DNA of 64,000 bases, from assembly GCF_030867095.1 (NCBI RefSeq), contig NC_081824.1, positions 119,110,162-119,174,161 of the forward strand. Direction: 5' to 3'. This DNA comes from Alligator mississippiensis (Eukaryota > Chordata > Crocodylia > Alligatoridae). The position numbers were made by a program, and so were the translations under genes. Each line of letters begins with the position of its first letter. The first letter of the stretch is position 1. Under the pieces are notes generated by a model. That model saw only the letters and a list, made by a program, of their open reading frames with translations, had not been told where the DNA came from and ran no database searches. Of this stretch, positions 36,561 through 47,459 are shown piece after piece.

Positions 36561-37877
36561 GTAAGCATAAAACTGATGTTAGTAAGAAAATGTTTAAAGC
36601 TAAAGTTTGAGAGGCATGGGAATTCAATGGTAAGCAAGGCCATTTAAGAAGATGGGTTGTTTTATGGGTTTTGTTTTGGTTTGGTTTTTTGCATTCATGC
36701 TTTGAAATCGGTGATTTATCCTTGTAAAGCTCGTGGCTTGGAAATGTAACACTCATGAGTAATGTATGAAGAATTCAGTAGGTGTGCCATGGCACATTAA
36801 CTGCTTTTGCCAGCTCAGCTACAGTATAACCCATGGATAAACATAGCCCTTTCTTGTGCCAGACCTTTACAGTAACAGCTTTCCAGGTCTATCCATTTCT
36901 TGTGGTTAATTACTACTTCAAATCTGTCAAAGGCAAGGGAAAAATATTGTGTATATCTTTAAATATAGAAGGGGAAATAAGCAGCATTCTTTATCAATTC
37001 ATATCAGGGGCTTTCCTGTAACACTTTCTGCAGTTATCTAAGCGCCATGACAACAACCAAGTAATCAAAACATACCATATCAACTACGTTCATTTTTCTG
37101 CTGGGGCTTTCTTAACCAACTATAAAATCATAGTTTTGAGAGTGCTGTTTGAATGTTCTAGATATATTATCTGTGCTCGAATATGGTTGCAGTTCTTAAT
37201 GACTCTACCGACACATATATTGTGTTGAAGTAGTGATGGGCAGGAGCCTCTTAGCTTCTGGGATGTTTTGTTTTGGATTACCTACCATGTCAGAGTGGCA
37301 CTGTACATTCCTTTCTGCTATATGCACTGCTACGGTCCAGTACTGCTACAAAGATTTTAGCTACTATGCAGTAGCTGACACCAGGTTTCAAGTTTTCTAT
37401 TTTAAAAACTTTGTCTGTTCCTTCATATACCAGCATTTTGTGTTTCTGCATGCAAGGGAGAAAACAAACCCCACAACATGTTGGTTAGGACACTTAAGTA
37501 AATATGGCCATGATTTAAGCACAGCAGAATTGTGTAAGATATTTAAATGGGACATGAGCGAGCTCAGAAAATAGCATGAACTTGCCAACAATATTAAATA
37601 AGGTTATTTATTATTTTATGGCACCTAAAAAGATTTGGTCCAAGGGCTTATTTAACTATAATGTAAGGAAAGACTAATGTCCTGTGCAAAGGGAGTGATA
37701 CAAGATGGTTTACAAATAATGGTAAAATCATGATTTCTAAAAGCAGATTTTTTTAAGCCTCTAGATTAATTTATGCACAAGCAAATCAGTGAGTTATTTC
37801 AACTGTAAAGCAGAAGGGTATGCAGTCTTCCCTATTTACATTTTTAAAAGGTAGAGTATGAGTGAACATGCACTTAC
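36561..37877. other. Presumed IL22RA2 intron or 3' flank
   Basis: Transcriptionally downstream of the last recognised IL22RA2 exon. I searched for the next exon (end of D2) and found no frame compatible with a phase-0 start. No repeat recognised. Confidence 0.4.
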
Positions 37878-38047
37878 TTCATTTGGCAAGTTGTTAATTA
37901 GAAACACTTGATATAGTAAGTGGTAAAAATATGCCATAGATATCTTGCTTCCTTTTTTCCTTTTATAAGGTGAACTTGGAGCCTTGAGCTTGAGCGTTAT
38001 GGACCTATTTCTAGGAGTCACAGTCACTGATGGGGGTCCTATTATTG
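37878..38047 (-). CDS. IL22RA2, exon for first half of fibronectin III domain D2
   Basis: IL22RA2 is a secreted class II cytokine receptor that binds IL-22 and blocks it. This 170-nt exon is read on the minus strand after the acceptor TTTCTTCAG and before the donor GTAAGT. It encodes GPPSVTVTPRNRSITLKLK and SPYKRKKGSKISMAYFYHLL, ending in YQVFLINNLPNE. PPS at the D1-D2 hinge, the NRS glycosylation site and the YxVFxINN segment are diagnostic of IL22RA2 rather than IL20RA or IL22RA1. It begins with two codon bases (phase 1 intron) and ends on a codon boundary (phase 0), as in the family. The longer open frame upstream of 38047 is intron. Confidence 0.85.
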
Positions 38048-38149
38048 CTGAAGAAACAATGCAAAATGTATTATTATAAGTGCTTAGTGACACTCTCAGG
38101 ACACCATAATTAAAAACTTTAAATCCATCAACTAATTTAATTTTGTGTG

Positions 38150-38222
38150 AGGCTGCTACCACCTCCCCCCCCACCCCCTGCTCTGTGTGCGGCTGCCACC
38201 GCTGTACTTCCCCCCCCACCCC
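38150..38222. repeat. C-rich duplication in intron
   Basis: CCCCCCCCACCCC-type tracts appear twice with a CTGCTCTGTGTGCGGCTGCC / CTGCTCCGTGTC repeat. Low-complexity intronic sequence. Confidence 0.4.
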
Positions 38223-38797
38223 TGCTCCGTGTCCAGATGAAAAACCCCGTCTCAGGTAACTGGCATTTTTAGATTACCAGCATACCCCATTCCCCACTTA
38301 TGCCAGATGACAGAGCTTTTGCTGTATTTGATTTCTTCTTTTGAATTTTGGGGCAACTATTGCAAAGCTGGCAGGGCTGCCTCCAACCAAGATCCAGTCA
38401 GGATACTGGTTTAGACCAGTATTTGATTTTTTTTTAAAAGGGAAATAAGTATTTTTGGTTTCCTAATTACGTAGAAGTATCTAAGTGAGTACTGAAGCAC
38501 AGTGGGACAATTTACTTGAGAACCACTGATTCATGATACCTAAATGAGTGATATCTGTGGTTACTGATGCTCTGTTTCTAAATGATGCTTAAAGAGAGGA
38601 AGTTAACGTGCAAGTCTAAAGTCAGGCAAGGGGCAAGGCAGGGTAGCACCTTAGCAACTAACTAGGTCAGGGAGGCACAGACTTTTCAAGGTGACAGCCT
38701 GCTTCATAATCTGATTGCTGTTACCTACAGAAGCTTACTTCGCTCTGAACCAGTTAGTCTCTAAGGAGATATTCTGCCCTGCCTGCCTCCCCCTAAA

Positions 38798-39759
38798 TGT
38801 TAGAGAGGGTTACCATATTTCCAGTTTCGAAAGAGGACACCTGTCAGAGAGACAACTCACTCCCAACTCCCCTGGCCCTGCCGATGCACCTCACTCCCAA
38901 CCTGCAGTCCTCTGTCCCTGCTACTGCCCCTTGCTCCTGACCTGCAGATCCCTTCCTGGCCCCCAACCCCCTGCTGGTACCCCTCACTCCTGATCTGCCG
39001 CCCCCTGGTGCTGCCAGTGCCCCGCATTCCCGGCTCATGGCCCCAGCCTCCTGGTGACCCTCACTCCCTAGTCACAGCCCCTCCAGCCCTGATGGTGTCC
39101 CTCACTCCTGACCTGCAGCCCGCTGCACCCCCTAGCCTGCTGGAGGGGGCCCCCAGCTGCCCCCATCTCAACTAGGCCAGAGCATGGTGACTCCTATTTG
39201 TGTGGGCAGCGGCAGAGTGGGTCTAGCCATGGCACAGGCTACAGGAAACAGGAGGGGAGGCCTGTGGCACCCTCTGCCCTGGACTGGGGTTCCCGTGCAG
39301 TGCCGGGAGGCCTGGCCATGGCCCCTAGGCAGTGTCTCCTGGTTGCCCCACCCCTGCGAGCATGGGTATTGACCCCGGTGCTGCCAGCTGGGCCACAGAG
39401 CTCCCCTCTGCCCTCAAAAGCCCACCACCACCTCCTTCCCCTGCTGGAGGGGCAGGTGCTTTCCTCCCCACCCTGCCACAACCCCAGTGCCCAGACAGCT
39501 TCCCCCAGTACCAGTAGGTACCCTCTAATACACTCATCCAGGGCTGGCCCACAATTTTTTTGGCCCCCTGGAAGATATAGTTTTGGGGCCCCCGATGCGA
39601 AGAAACTGGCGGTGGCGTCACAGGGGAGGGGGTGGCGAGTGGCTGAAGAATCCTGGATGTTTGGTTCACATTTAAAAGAAACTGCCTAGACAGAAATCAT
39701 AGGACCCAAAAAGAGGACATGCCCAGGAAAACCCAGGTGCATGGTAACCTTTTGTTAGA
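38798..39759. mobile_element. hAT-like element in IL22RA2 intron, 7-bp TSD
   Basis: Element 38805-39752 starts GAGGGTTACCATATTTCC and ends CATGGTAACCTT, giving imperfect inverted termini around GGTTACCAT. Subterminal AGAGGACA occurs near both ends (38833 and 39712). Flanks: TGTTAGA at 38798-38804 and 39753-39759, possibly 8 bp with one mismatch. The interior is GC-rich, non-coding, with CACTCCC-type reiterations. It lies between the two recognised IL22RA2 exons at 37.9 and 40.7 kb. Confidence 0.7.
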
Positions 39760-40701
39760 TTCCTGATGTCTGGATGATGACTTATTACTGGAAAACAGAA
39801 GTTATTGTACTTGGTTCTGATTACTGTATAGACTCTCATCTGGCCTATTCTGGGGTGTGGCAGATATCCTCTGCCCACCATTTGATGGAGAACACAGTGT
39901 TGTTCTATAATGTAAATATTCAAGATAAAACTGCATAGAGATTCTTGCTCATTAAAAGGGGACTGAATTGCTCTTCCCCATTTCACCAAGAGCCATAGTA
40001 TTGAGCACTTTGGGGATTCTCTCTCTCCTATTATACCTTGAATATTTCTCTGTTTCAGCATGCTCTGCTAGAAGCTGGTTCTGCAGGGTGATTAGGTTCA
40101 AGCTGCCAATGGTTATAAAAAGCTCGGTCTCTGGGTTCAGGATGTAGACTGAACTTCAAAAGACCATTTCCATGAGCACAAGATCGATCACTGACAGCTA
40201 ACTGTCATGGTGAAGTTTCACAAGAGTTCATTCTAGGGAGAAAGGAACGTTTTCTCCTCTTCACATGGAATTCATATACAATTCAATTTGCACATTCAGA
40301 TATTCACAGACAAAGAAGAAGAGACTACATTTGACAGAGCATGCAAATTGTTTACTTTTCAAATAAAGTGTAAAGACAACAAGCAGCAGCATTTACCTAA
40401 GTCCATCTCACTAGCATCTGTAATTTTGCAGCTAGTCTTTTGTGCTCATCATCAAATGGGCACAGTAAACCATTATGGTCACAACCTACAGTTTCAACTT
40501 CAGACAACCCATTTTGTTGGGTACAAATAAATAGTCAAAATAGAAATGTTAATGCAACCAAAAAGCTTAAAATATAACAAAACCTAAGCTATAAGTCATA
40601 AGAAGTTATTCAAGATGACAAGCTATGGGAAAAAGCTGGAAATTACTTGAAGGTGACACACCATATTGCTGTATAGAAAAGATGCACACAGTCAAACTTA
40701 C
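39760..40701. other. IL22RA2 intron, rest
   Basis: No other feature recognised between the hAT-like element and the exon at 40702. Confidence 0.5.
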
Positions 40702-40880
40702 TTTCCCTCCAGGGAGTAAACCTGCAGCTGATGGTCCAGTTGGAATGGACTCCAGCTGAAACAGATTTTACTCTGCTGTAGTAAGGTTCTCTTACATCAG
40801 ATGTTTCATAAGTTAGGTCACACAAACCTTCATGAATCTGCCAGCATTCTTCTTTGTTTTTCCATGAGCTTTGCCCATAT
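40702..40880 (-). CDS. IL22RA2, exon for second half of D1
   Basis: 179-nt minus-strand exon with acceptor CTCTGCAG and donor GTAAGT. It encodes YGQSSWKNKEECW, then LCDLTYETSDVREPYYSRVK, and ends SNWTISCRFTPWRE. The paired cysteines nine residues apart (C...C before DLTxETSD), the EPYY segment and the FTPW end match IL22RA2 D1. HSNWTIS gives an N-glycosylation site at the position of the WS-like motif. It starts with one base of a split codon (phase 2 intron) and leaves one base (phase 1), as the neighbours require. Confidence 0.88.
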
Positions 40881-41768
40881 CTGCAGAGGGAGAGGGAGAC
40901 AAAGTGTCATTCTTTTTAGGCCCTAGTATATGGTGTGGATTTGTACACTATATTTCTCCAAATAACTCATGTGCTGTACCCACTACCAGATCTTCCATGA
41001 ACAATTTCATCTTCAAATTGCTTACATTTAAAATCTATTTCATAGGTGATTGATGTCTCAATAATTGCTTTTTCAGGAAATTCAGAACTAGGGTTCTGAC
41101 CTCTTGTCATTAAAGAACCCATGGTTTTTTCCCCCTTTTAAAATAATATGCATTAGTTTTGGTTAACTGGATGCATTTTCATAGTAGTAATTTAGTATTT
41201 TGCCTATTTAAACTGTCCTGCAATTCCAGTTAGCAGATAAAATCTCACTTCCTATTAGTGGATATTGTGGCTTAAGTTTTCAAATGTGACTAGTAATATA
41301 CAGTATTGCTGTAATTTTGGGAAACCCAAGTGGATGTGTCAAAGAGCAGAAGCCTGTCACATCTGAAAGTCAATGCCTTCAAGGTTTCTCAAATTTGGTA
41401 TCCAGAGACTGTGGCATTCAAACCCCTGCCCACTCCCTCCCCAAAAAACCAACCAAACAACTCTTCTTCCCACTTTTTAAAATATATGTTCATGACATAA
41501 TGTATGCATTCCCTTGCAGAGGCAGTGAGGGTGCTGGATCACTGCAGAAGGTACACTGTAGCTCCCCTTGTCATGCTCAAAACTATCTACCTTCTGCTGG
41601 TATTGTATATAAAGGTGTAATTGTCACCACTTCTGAGACAGCTGAGAATGGCTATTCCTTAAACAGAAAAAAAAAAATACATACTTGTCACATGAGAACA
41701 AGCAGACTTTGTGGAACAGAGGATGAGATTTAGAAACAAAGCAAGTGGGAGCAGTCCACTGTACTTAC
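40881..41768. other. IL22RA2 intron
   Basis: 888-bp intron between the two D1 exons, GT-AG on the minus strand. The 138-codon plus-strand frame at 41317-41733 is a chance ORF. Confidence 0.75.
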
Positions 41769-41919
41769 ACTTTGTATTGTACAAAGTAGGTAATATCTTC
41801 ACCTTTTCCAACTCTCCCAGGCTGCCAGTGCAAAGTATTGTTGAAGTTTATGGAGTAAAATTCAACCCTCTGTGGTCTAATTCGTTGCTGCAATTCTTGA
41901 TTTTCCAAAATTAAAGCAG
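41769..41919 (-). CDS. IL22RA2, exon for first half of D1
   Basis: 151-nt minus-strand exon ending at donor GTAAGT. It encodes IRPQRVEFYSINFNNTLHWQ, then PGR and TYFVQYK. The PQRVxFxSxNFxNxLxWQPGR pattern and YFVQYK are those of IL22RA2. NNT is a glycosylation site. The start was chosen at the CATTTGCAG acceptor because it gives an intron phase of 1, the class II receptor rule; a closer CAG at 41898 has no pyrimidine tract. The signal-peptide exon should lie at higher coordinates but was not found. Confidence 0.85.
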
Positions 41920-42943
41920 CTGCAAATGATGAGCAGTAAGGATACAAAGCGTTTGTCTTACTCTTACATTTACTTTACTCTCACAAAGTTAATTTGGCCT
42001 TATTACAGCTCGTTGTTTTGTTAAAGCAATCAGAAATACTAGCTAGATGCTGGAAGATTGAGTGGCTGTATCCAGAAATTACAATTATCAAAGCAGTCAC
42101 GTTTTAATTTTTGGCATATTTGCTTTTTTTTTTTTTTTTTTTTTAATCTAATGTGGATACAAAGTGCCATATTGGCATCCCAGGAAACATCTTAATTCAA
42201 CTCAGGAGTACAGCAGCAAGCAGCTTTTAATTTCCAAGTGGCACATCATCTGCATACCTAAACCCTAAGCTGTAGAGGTTATTATTTATAATTGACACTA
42301 TATCTGCAAGGAAGATTGGGGGTCCAAAAAACCTGTTCAACACATTAACAAGTTATGTAGGGTAGAAACTGGGGTGGTAGATTTGTGATATAAGCTCTTC
42401 TTCTATAGAAATGAGCTGAGATCTACCACCTTAATCTGTACAAACCAGCTAACCAAACACTGTTTTACATTAATCTAGTCCAGATCTACCAGATAGAAGA
42501 AAGATTAACAATTAACCAACAATTAGTGAGCTAGCAACCCTCTCTTTGGGTAGTATTTAATGATCTAGACCATCTTGTCTGTTGTGGCTCTAAGACTGGT
42601 GTTTCCAAAAATAGTAACTTGCACTAGTTGAGGTGACAGTGCGATAGTACAGCTATACAATTTTAAATGGAAACTGTTTTTATCTCAATTTCTATTTAGA
42701 ACCCTAAATGACAGCAAGATGAATTAAAAAAGGAACAGCATTTTCTAAACTTATTTTCTAAACTTATATTAAAAAAAAAGAGTTCAAAGCATTTACTTAC
42801 CACTTACACCACTCCAAAGCAAGCATTTTATTAGGCATAGGGGGATATGTTTAGCCTGCATGGTTAGAAGAACAGCTGTATAGATAGTGAGTATCTCTGT
42901 ACCTCTTGGTTAGAGTAATACCAATAAAAAGGGAAGCATATCA
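41920..42943. other. Presumed IL22RA2 5' intron; poly(T) at 42124-42144
   Basis: AT-rich, no exon identified. A 21-bp T run may be the reverse-strand poly(A) of an old retroposon, but no body was recognised. Confidence 0.4.
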
Positions 42944-43895
42944 GTCATAGAGAAGTAGGACTGGACGGGACCTCCAGAGGTCATCTAGTCCAACCCCCTG
43001 ATGAGGCAGGGTCATCCCTATCCAAAACATCCCGTAACCTAAAATCTACATAAGGCTACCACCTTCAACCTTGACAGTGCATAGACCTAAAGTCCTAACC
43101 TGCCACACGTAAAGCAAGGGAACCATGGCAGCCAATGTCCTGCTTCTATAAAATGCTGTCAATATTCACTCAAGAGGCCCTGGGTAGAAGGCCATTGCCC
43201 CCATTACAGAGGAAGGCAAAACCCCCCACAATCTATACCAATCTGACCATGGGGTAAAATTCCTTCCTGACCTCAAATATAGCAAATTGGTCTGACCCCA
43301 AGCAGAGGGGCATGACCCTCTTGCCAGGAACCTCAAGCTTGGCTCCTAGCAGGAGAATCAGCACACCTCACCTGAAGTCCCAGCTTTAGCTGTAGCTAAC
43401 ACCAAATGCCTCTGGGGAGGCTTAAAAACAGCCTGACATATAGCAGAAAAAAAGGGAGAGAAGGGGTGGGAGCAACCAGCAAAATCCAGAAACATAGGAA
43501 ATATCCATAATAGAAAATAGGCATAGTTATGCCTAAATTATTCCCTACCAGCGGCTATCCAGCCTCTTCTTGAACACCCCCAGTGATGGAGAGTCCACAA
43601 CTTCCCTAGGCAGTCTATTTCACCGCCTCACTAGTCTCACAGTGAAAAAGTTTTTTCTGGATATTCAATCTAAATTTATTTTGCTTCAACTTCAAACCGT
43701 TGGTCCATGTCCTACTCTCTCTGCAGCAAGTAGAGAGCAGGTATTTTTCCCTCTTTTCTGTGAAAGCCCTTCAAGTATTTGAAGACTGCTTTCATGCCCC
43801 CTCTTAAGCACCTTTTCCATAAGCTGAATGTGCCCAGCTCCTTCAGCCTCTCCTCGTACGGCTTGCTTTGCCAATTATGTTCTCCCTCTCCCAGT
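42944..43895 (-). mobile_element. CR1 3' fragment, about 950 bp
   Basis: Begins at the 3' terminus (GTCATAGAGAAGTAGGACTG; CCTCCAGAGGTCATCTAGTC) and extends through the 3' UTR into decayed ORF2 C-terminal codons. About 43690-43890, read on the minus strand, gives a [19 protein letters not shown] and RLRG-like region. 5'-truncated, minus orientation. Confidence 0.85.
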
Positions 43896-44658
43896 GCTTC
43901 CCTTTTTCACAAGACACCTAGGAAGTTCTAAGGGTGGATTTTTATCCTGACACAAAAATACCTGTTCATTTAATCAGGCTATCTGAATTGCTTGGAATTA
44001 GACAGACCGTGACCGTTTTTGGTTCTTTTCTGGTACAGACTGGAATAAATAACCGTAAAACTATGCCAAGATTTATGATATTCATTTTGGCACACACTCA
44101 AATCCATACTTACTAAAAATATGCATAATTCAAAGCTCAACATGACTCATTTTTCCCAAGAGTAAAAATCACTTAACCTGCTTCCCCCCAAACCTGGAAG
44201 TCTATGTACAACAGCACCACCTGGGGATAATCAAAGCAAGAACCACATGTGTGCGCAGAATCATTTGCCTGTAGCATAAGAGCAAAGTCCTGAACCAAGT
44301 GAAGCTTTTGTCAAAACACCCATAAGCTTCCATGACTGTATAGGTAGCTGCATACAGTGTTAATCATAAATTAATGACTAGAGTATTAGTATATGAAGTT
44401 TGTACATCCATTAATACACTAGATCAAAAAGATCCACTTAGGCAACTGCTTTCACATATGGGACCAAACTTTGCCCATTCACATCAGGACTAAGTTCAGC
44501 TCAAGTTGGTTCATCTGTACTACTTACTTTTAATGTCTTTGTTAGTTCAGCCTGGGTTGAGTGTGGATACTTTTGAATAATTAGCCAAACTGCCTATTAA
44601 ATGACATAAAAGTTATAGGAATATGAGAAGAGAAATGCAGATTGAACCCCTGCCCCCT

Positions 44659-44660
<2 letters not shown>
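43896..44660. other. Non-coding DNA
   Basis: No feature recognised. Confidence 0.4.

Positions 44661-44713
<53 letters not shown>
44661..44713. repeat. (CA)n microsatellite, about 26 repeats
   Basis: Uninterrupted CA dinucleotide run. Confidence 0.98.
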
Positions 44714-44717
<4 letters not shown>

Positions 44718-45522
44718 ACATAATCCCTCAAAACAAATCTAACCATTAGTGTTTAGGGAAATTGTTTTACTCTGTTTCCAAAACATATCCCCTGAAATAA
44801 CCCTGATGAACCTACAGTAATTCCCCTCTTAAGACCTGACTGGTATAAAGAAAGATGGATTCAGATTCAGGAATTAAGAACCTTTACGTAATCTAGGAAT
44901 GGTATGACTGGATGTTAGTCATACATCTTTCAACATAAAATAAACTTTGAACTGTACTGATGCAACTTACAATAAACAGTGTTTAAACATGGGTTCACGT
45001 GCTTAAAACATCAGGACTTTTAAAATAATCAATCCATATAGTTCTTCTATGTAAGAAGAGAAGGTGAAGTTTGACTCCACTGAAGTCAGTGGCAGAATTC
45101 CCATTGACTTTATTGGGCCTGTATTTCACCAAGATAGCCTGTAAAAGCAGTCACAGGGGAGGAAGTGGGGACAGGGGGGCGGGAGGGGGGGCTGAGGCAG
45201 GCACACAGAGCAAGGGGCAGGCACAAGCATGCAGGAGCAGATGCCAGAGGGGCGCATGACAGGGAGCAGACAGTGGCAAGGGCGGTGGGACTCCCACTCC
45301 CTGCCGTTGCTTTCAGTGGGGGGAGCGGGGTGGGGAGCAAATATAACATGACTTTTCACTAGTTAGGTTCTATGCATGGAGAATTATAACACCTTTATAG
45401 GTTTCTATGTACAGAATCTAATTATGAAGTCATCCTGGATTTGGGTAAATGTGGTTGTGGAAGCAAGGATTTGTGTGGGTGCTACCTTTTATTGGACCAG
45501 CTGCCTGGTTGGGATAGACTTA
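44714..45522. other. Flank of the Gypsy element
   Basis: No gene. 45160-45340 is G-rich. Just before the LTR (45480-45515) the text TACCTTTTATTGGACCAGCT resembles an interspersed repeat widespread in sauropsids, so the Gypsy may have landed in an older repeat. Confidence 0.4.
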
Positions 45523-46631
45523 TGTAGCAGCCTTTAAAAAAATGGACCCACCTGAACAGAATGGGAAGGGCTGCCTGGCAGAGAGACAGAGTTTGTCCCC
45601 GAGGGGACACTGTAGGCTCTGAGGGCAAGTGAAGCTGTTTGGAAGCATCCCTGTTGGAAGGGGGGGTGATGTAACCCCAGACAGTTTTGAAAGAGAGCCG
45701 TTGGCAAAAGCCCGGGAAGGGCCCTGAGCTGGGATTGGCTGAGAGACTTGGATAAATGGGGGAACAGTTTTTCCCATGGGGGGGGGACAAGAGAGAGAGA
45801 GGGGGCTGAGGGACAGGCTGGAGACCGGATTGAGAGTCTCAGCACAGTGATGCCTCGGAGAGCTCCTGAGAGAGGCCTGCAGGAGCAGAGTGGAGAAGCT
45901 GCAGCAGCAGGAGCAGGCAGGGACTGCTGGTGTGGAGAATCCAAGCTTGGAGAGACCTGACTGCAGCCATGTGGCTGGTGAGCACAGCAGAGCCAGGGTG
46001 GGGACTGCAGGAGTCTGCCCTAGCTTCCCTGATGGGTGAGGGGCCCCAGGGGCAGGCAAAGCCCAGGGAGGGGCTGCATTTGCTGGGGCTGTGAGGCTGT
46101 GTGGGGCAGGAGGGTTGCTATAGCCTGCAGCCCAGACACTGCTCCCAGCAGAACCAGGGAAGGGGGGCAAAGGCAGGAGAAGGTTGTCTTGCAGGAACTG
46201 CAGAGGAGCCGCTGCTTGCTGCTCAGAGACCCCAGGAGCACGGAGATGGGCATCAGTGCCAGGGAGCGTCTGCAGACCACGTGCAGGGACACAGACAGTT
46301 CCGCTCCCTGAGATACCCCGCCAGGGGCAGTGCACACGGGATCCCCAGTACACCGTGTGTAAGTGAGAGACTGTGTTAATAAGTTCTTGAGGGTTTATTA
46401 GACAGTATATCCATGTGCTTATTTAATGATTATTTATTATGATGTAAATAATTAAATCTTGTAAATAGTTTGAGAACTGTCTGTGAGGGTGCTTGATTGT
46501 AAGGGGAGGCTCTCCGCTTGGGGGCACTGCAGCAGCTTCCCAGGGGGGCTGGGCAGGGCTACTGGCTACTGGGTACCCCAGGATCCCATTATTCAGGTGA
46601 GGGCGCATGTAGTGTCGCTCCCAGGGTTACA
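45523..46631 (+). repeat. Gypsy 5' LTR, 1109 bp
   Basis: Starts TGTAGCAGCC and ends CCCAGGGTTACA directly before the primer-binding site. It is homologous over its length to the solo LTR at 27481-28412 but about 180 bp longer; the extra sequence is in the first half. A CGGAGAGCTCCTGAGAG-type G/A-rich middle and TGTAAGGGGAGGCT near the 3' end are shared or related. Confidence 0.85.
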
Positions 46632-46634
46632 TTG

Positions 46635-46652
46635 TGGGGGCTCGTCCGGGAT
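46635..46652 (+). promoter_or_regulatory. Primer-binding site, tRNA-Pro type
   Basis: TGGGGGCTCGTCCGGGAT, 3 nt after the LTR end. This 18-mer is the complement of the tRNA-Pro 3' end and is well known as the primer-binding site of many gammaretrovirus-type elements. Minus-strand DNA synthesis would be primed here. Confidence 0.9.
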
Positions 46653-46806
46653 TTCGGGCAGTGTACCCATTTTAACAGGTGCCATGTACCCGTAGCTGAG
46701 CATCTCCCCCACCTTGCTGCAAGCTTGTGTTTTTGTTTTGATTTGCTTGTCCCAAATAATTTTTCACTCTATTGAGGGAGTGTTGGTGTGAGGGTTCTCA
46801 ATTGTT

Positions 46807-47435
46807 ATGGCCATGGCCGAGCTTCTGCAGTGGTGCATGGAGGTGCAGGTCAGCCCAGGGAGGGTGATTGTGATTAGCAACATCCCCAAGGGCCTTTTGG
46901 CCGAGGCCATTCAGGATCTGCTCGGGGGGTCCTCTCGATGCCTTAGGCTATGTCAGGTGCGTGGAGTGCGCCCTGATGGGAGAGGGGACCTTCAGATGGC
47001 AGTATGTGAACTGACAACCGCAGTGGATGCCCTGCGTGTTCCCCAGATGCTAGAGGTCACAGATGAGGAAGTCTGGGCTGTAACTCTAGTAGATGGGGGG
47101 GGCCGGTTCCTCACCCAGACTCTGGAGGGGAATCCGAAGAACCCCGCTCCAGAGGAGCTGAAGACCCTGCGCCAGCTGCCCCAGGTGAGAGTGGGGTGGG
47201 CTCCAGAGCTCCAGATCCAGAGTGGGCAAAGGCATTGGGAAAAGCCATGAAGGAGGCACTCCAGCCATCACCTGAGTCGGTTGCCTACAAGAGGCTCTGC
47301 ATATTTTCAGGGAAGGACCCACTTCCCCCAGGGGAAGAGACTTTTGAGGCTTGGCATTCCCATGTGACAGAGACTTTGGCCTCATGGGCAGTCTCAGAAG
47401 AGGAGAAGCGGAGGCGGCTGCTGGAGAGTCTCTGA
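46807..47435 (+). pseudogene. Gypsy gag, N-terminal PNMA-like region
   Basis: The start MAMAELLQWCMEVQVSPGR, followed by VIVISNIPKGLLAEAIQDLL, closely resembles the start of mammalian PNMA proteins (a short alpha-helical lead and an RRM-like fold). VWAVTLVDGGG ends this part near residue 98. A frameshift near 47200 moves the reading into the frame of 47196-47435 (EWAKALGKAMKEALQPSPES, then KRLCIFSGKDPLPPGEETFE and WHSHVTETLASWAVSEEEKR), the start of the capsid N-lobe. TGA stops lie at 47433 and 47457. The ATG is chosen because PNMA-type proteins start at this exact motif. Confidence 0.85.
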
Positions 47436-47459
47436 GATCCAGCTTTTGAAGTGGTTTGA

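Noticed and set aside
36800..36945. Possible last IL22RA2 exon behind a good acceptor-like CCTTTGACAG
   Set aside because: A phase-0 start meets a stop at the second codon, and the other frames do not match the receptor.
37233..37574. 113-codon plus-strand frame near IL22RA2, with a YYAVAD string
   Set aside because: Wrong strand for IL22RA2 and no domain pattern; the resemblance to a receptor D2 motif is chance.
44661..44713. CRISPR-like or satellite array
   Set aside because: Plain CA dinucleotide repeat; no spaced repeat arrays occur anywhere in the window.
45520..46353. 277-codon minus-strand frame
   Set aside because: Falls in the Gypsy 5' LTR and the related frame recurs in the solo LTR; it is a property of the LTR sequence.
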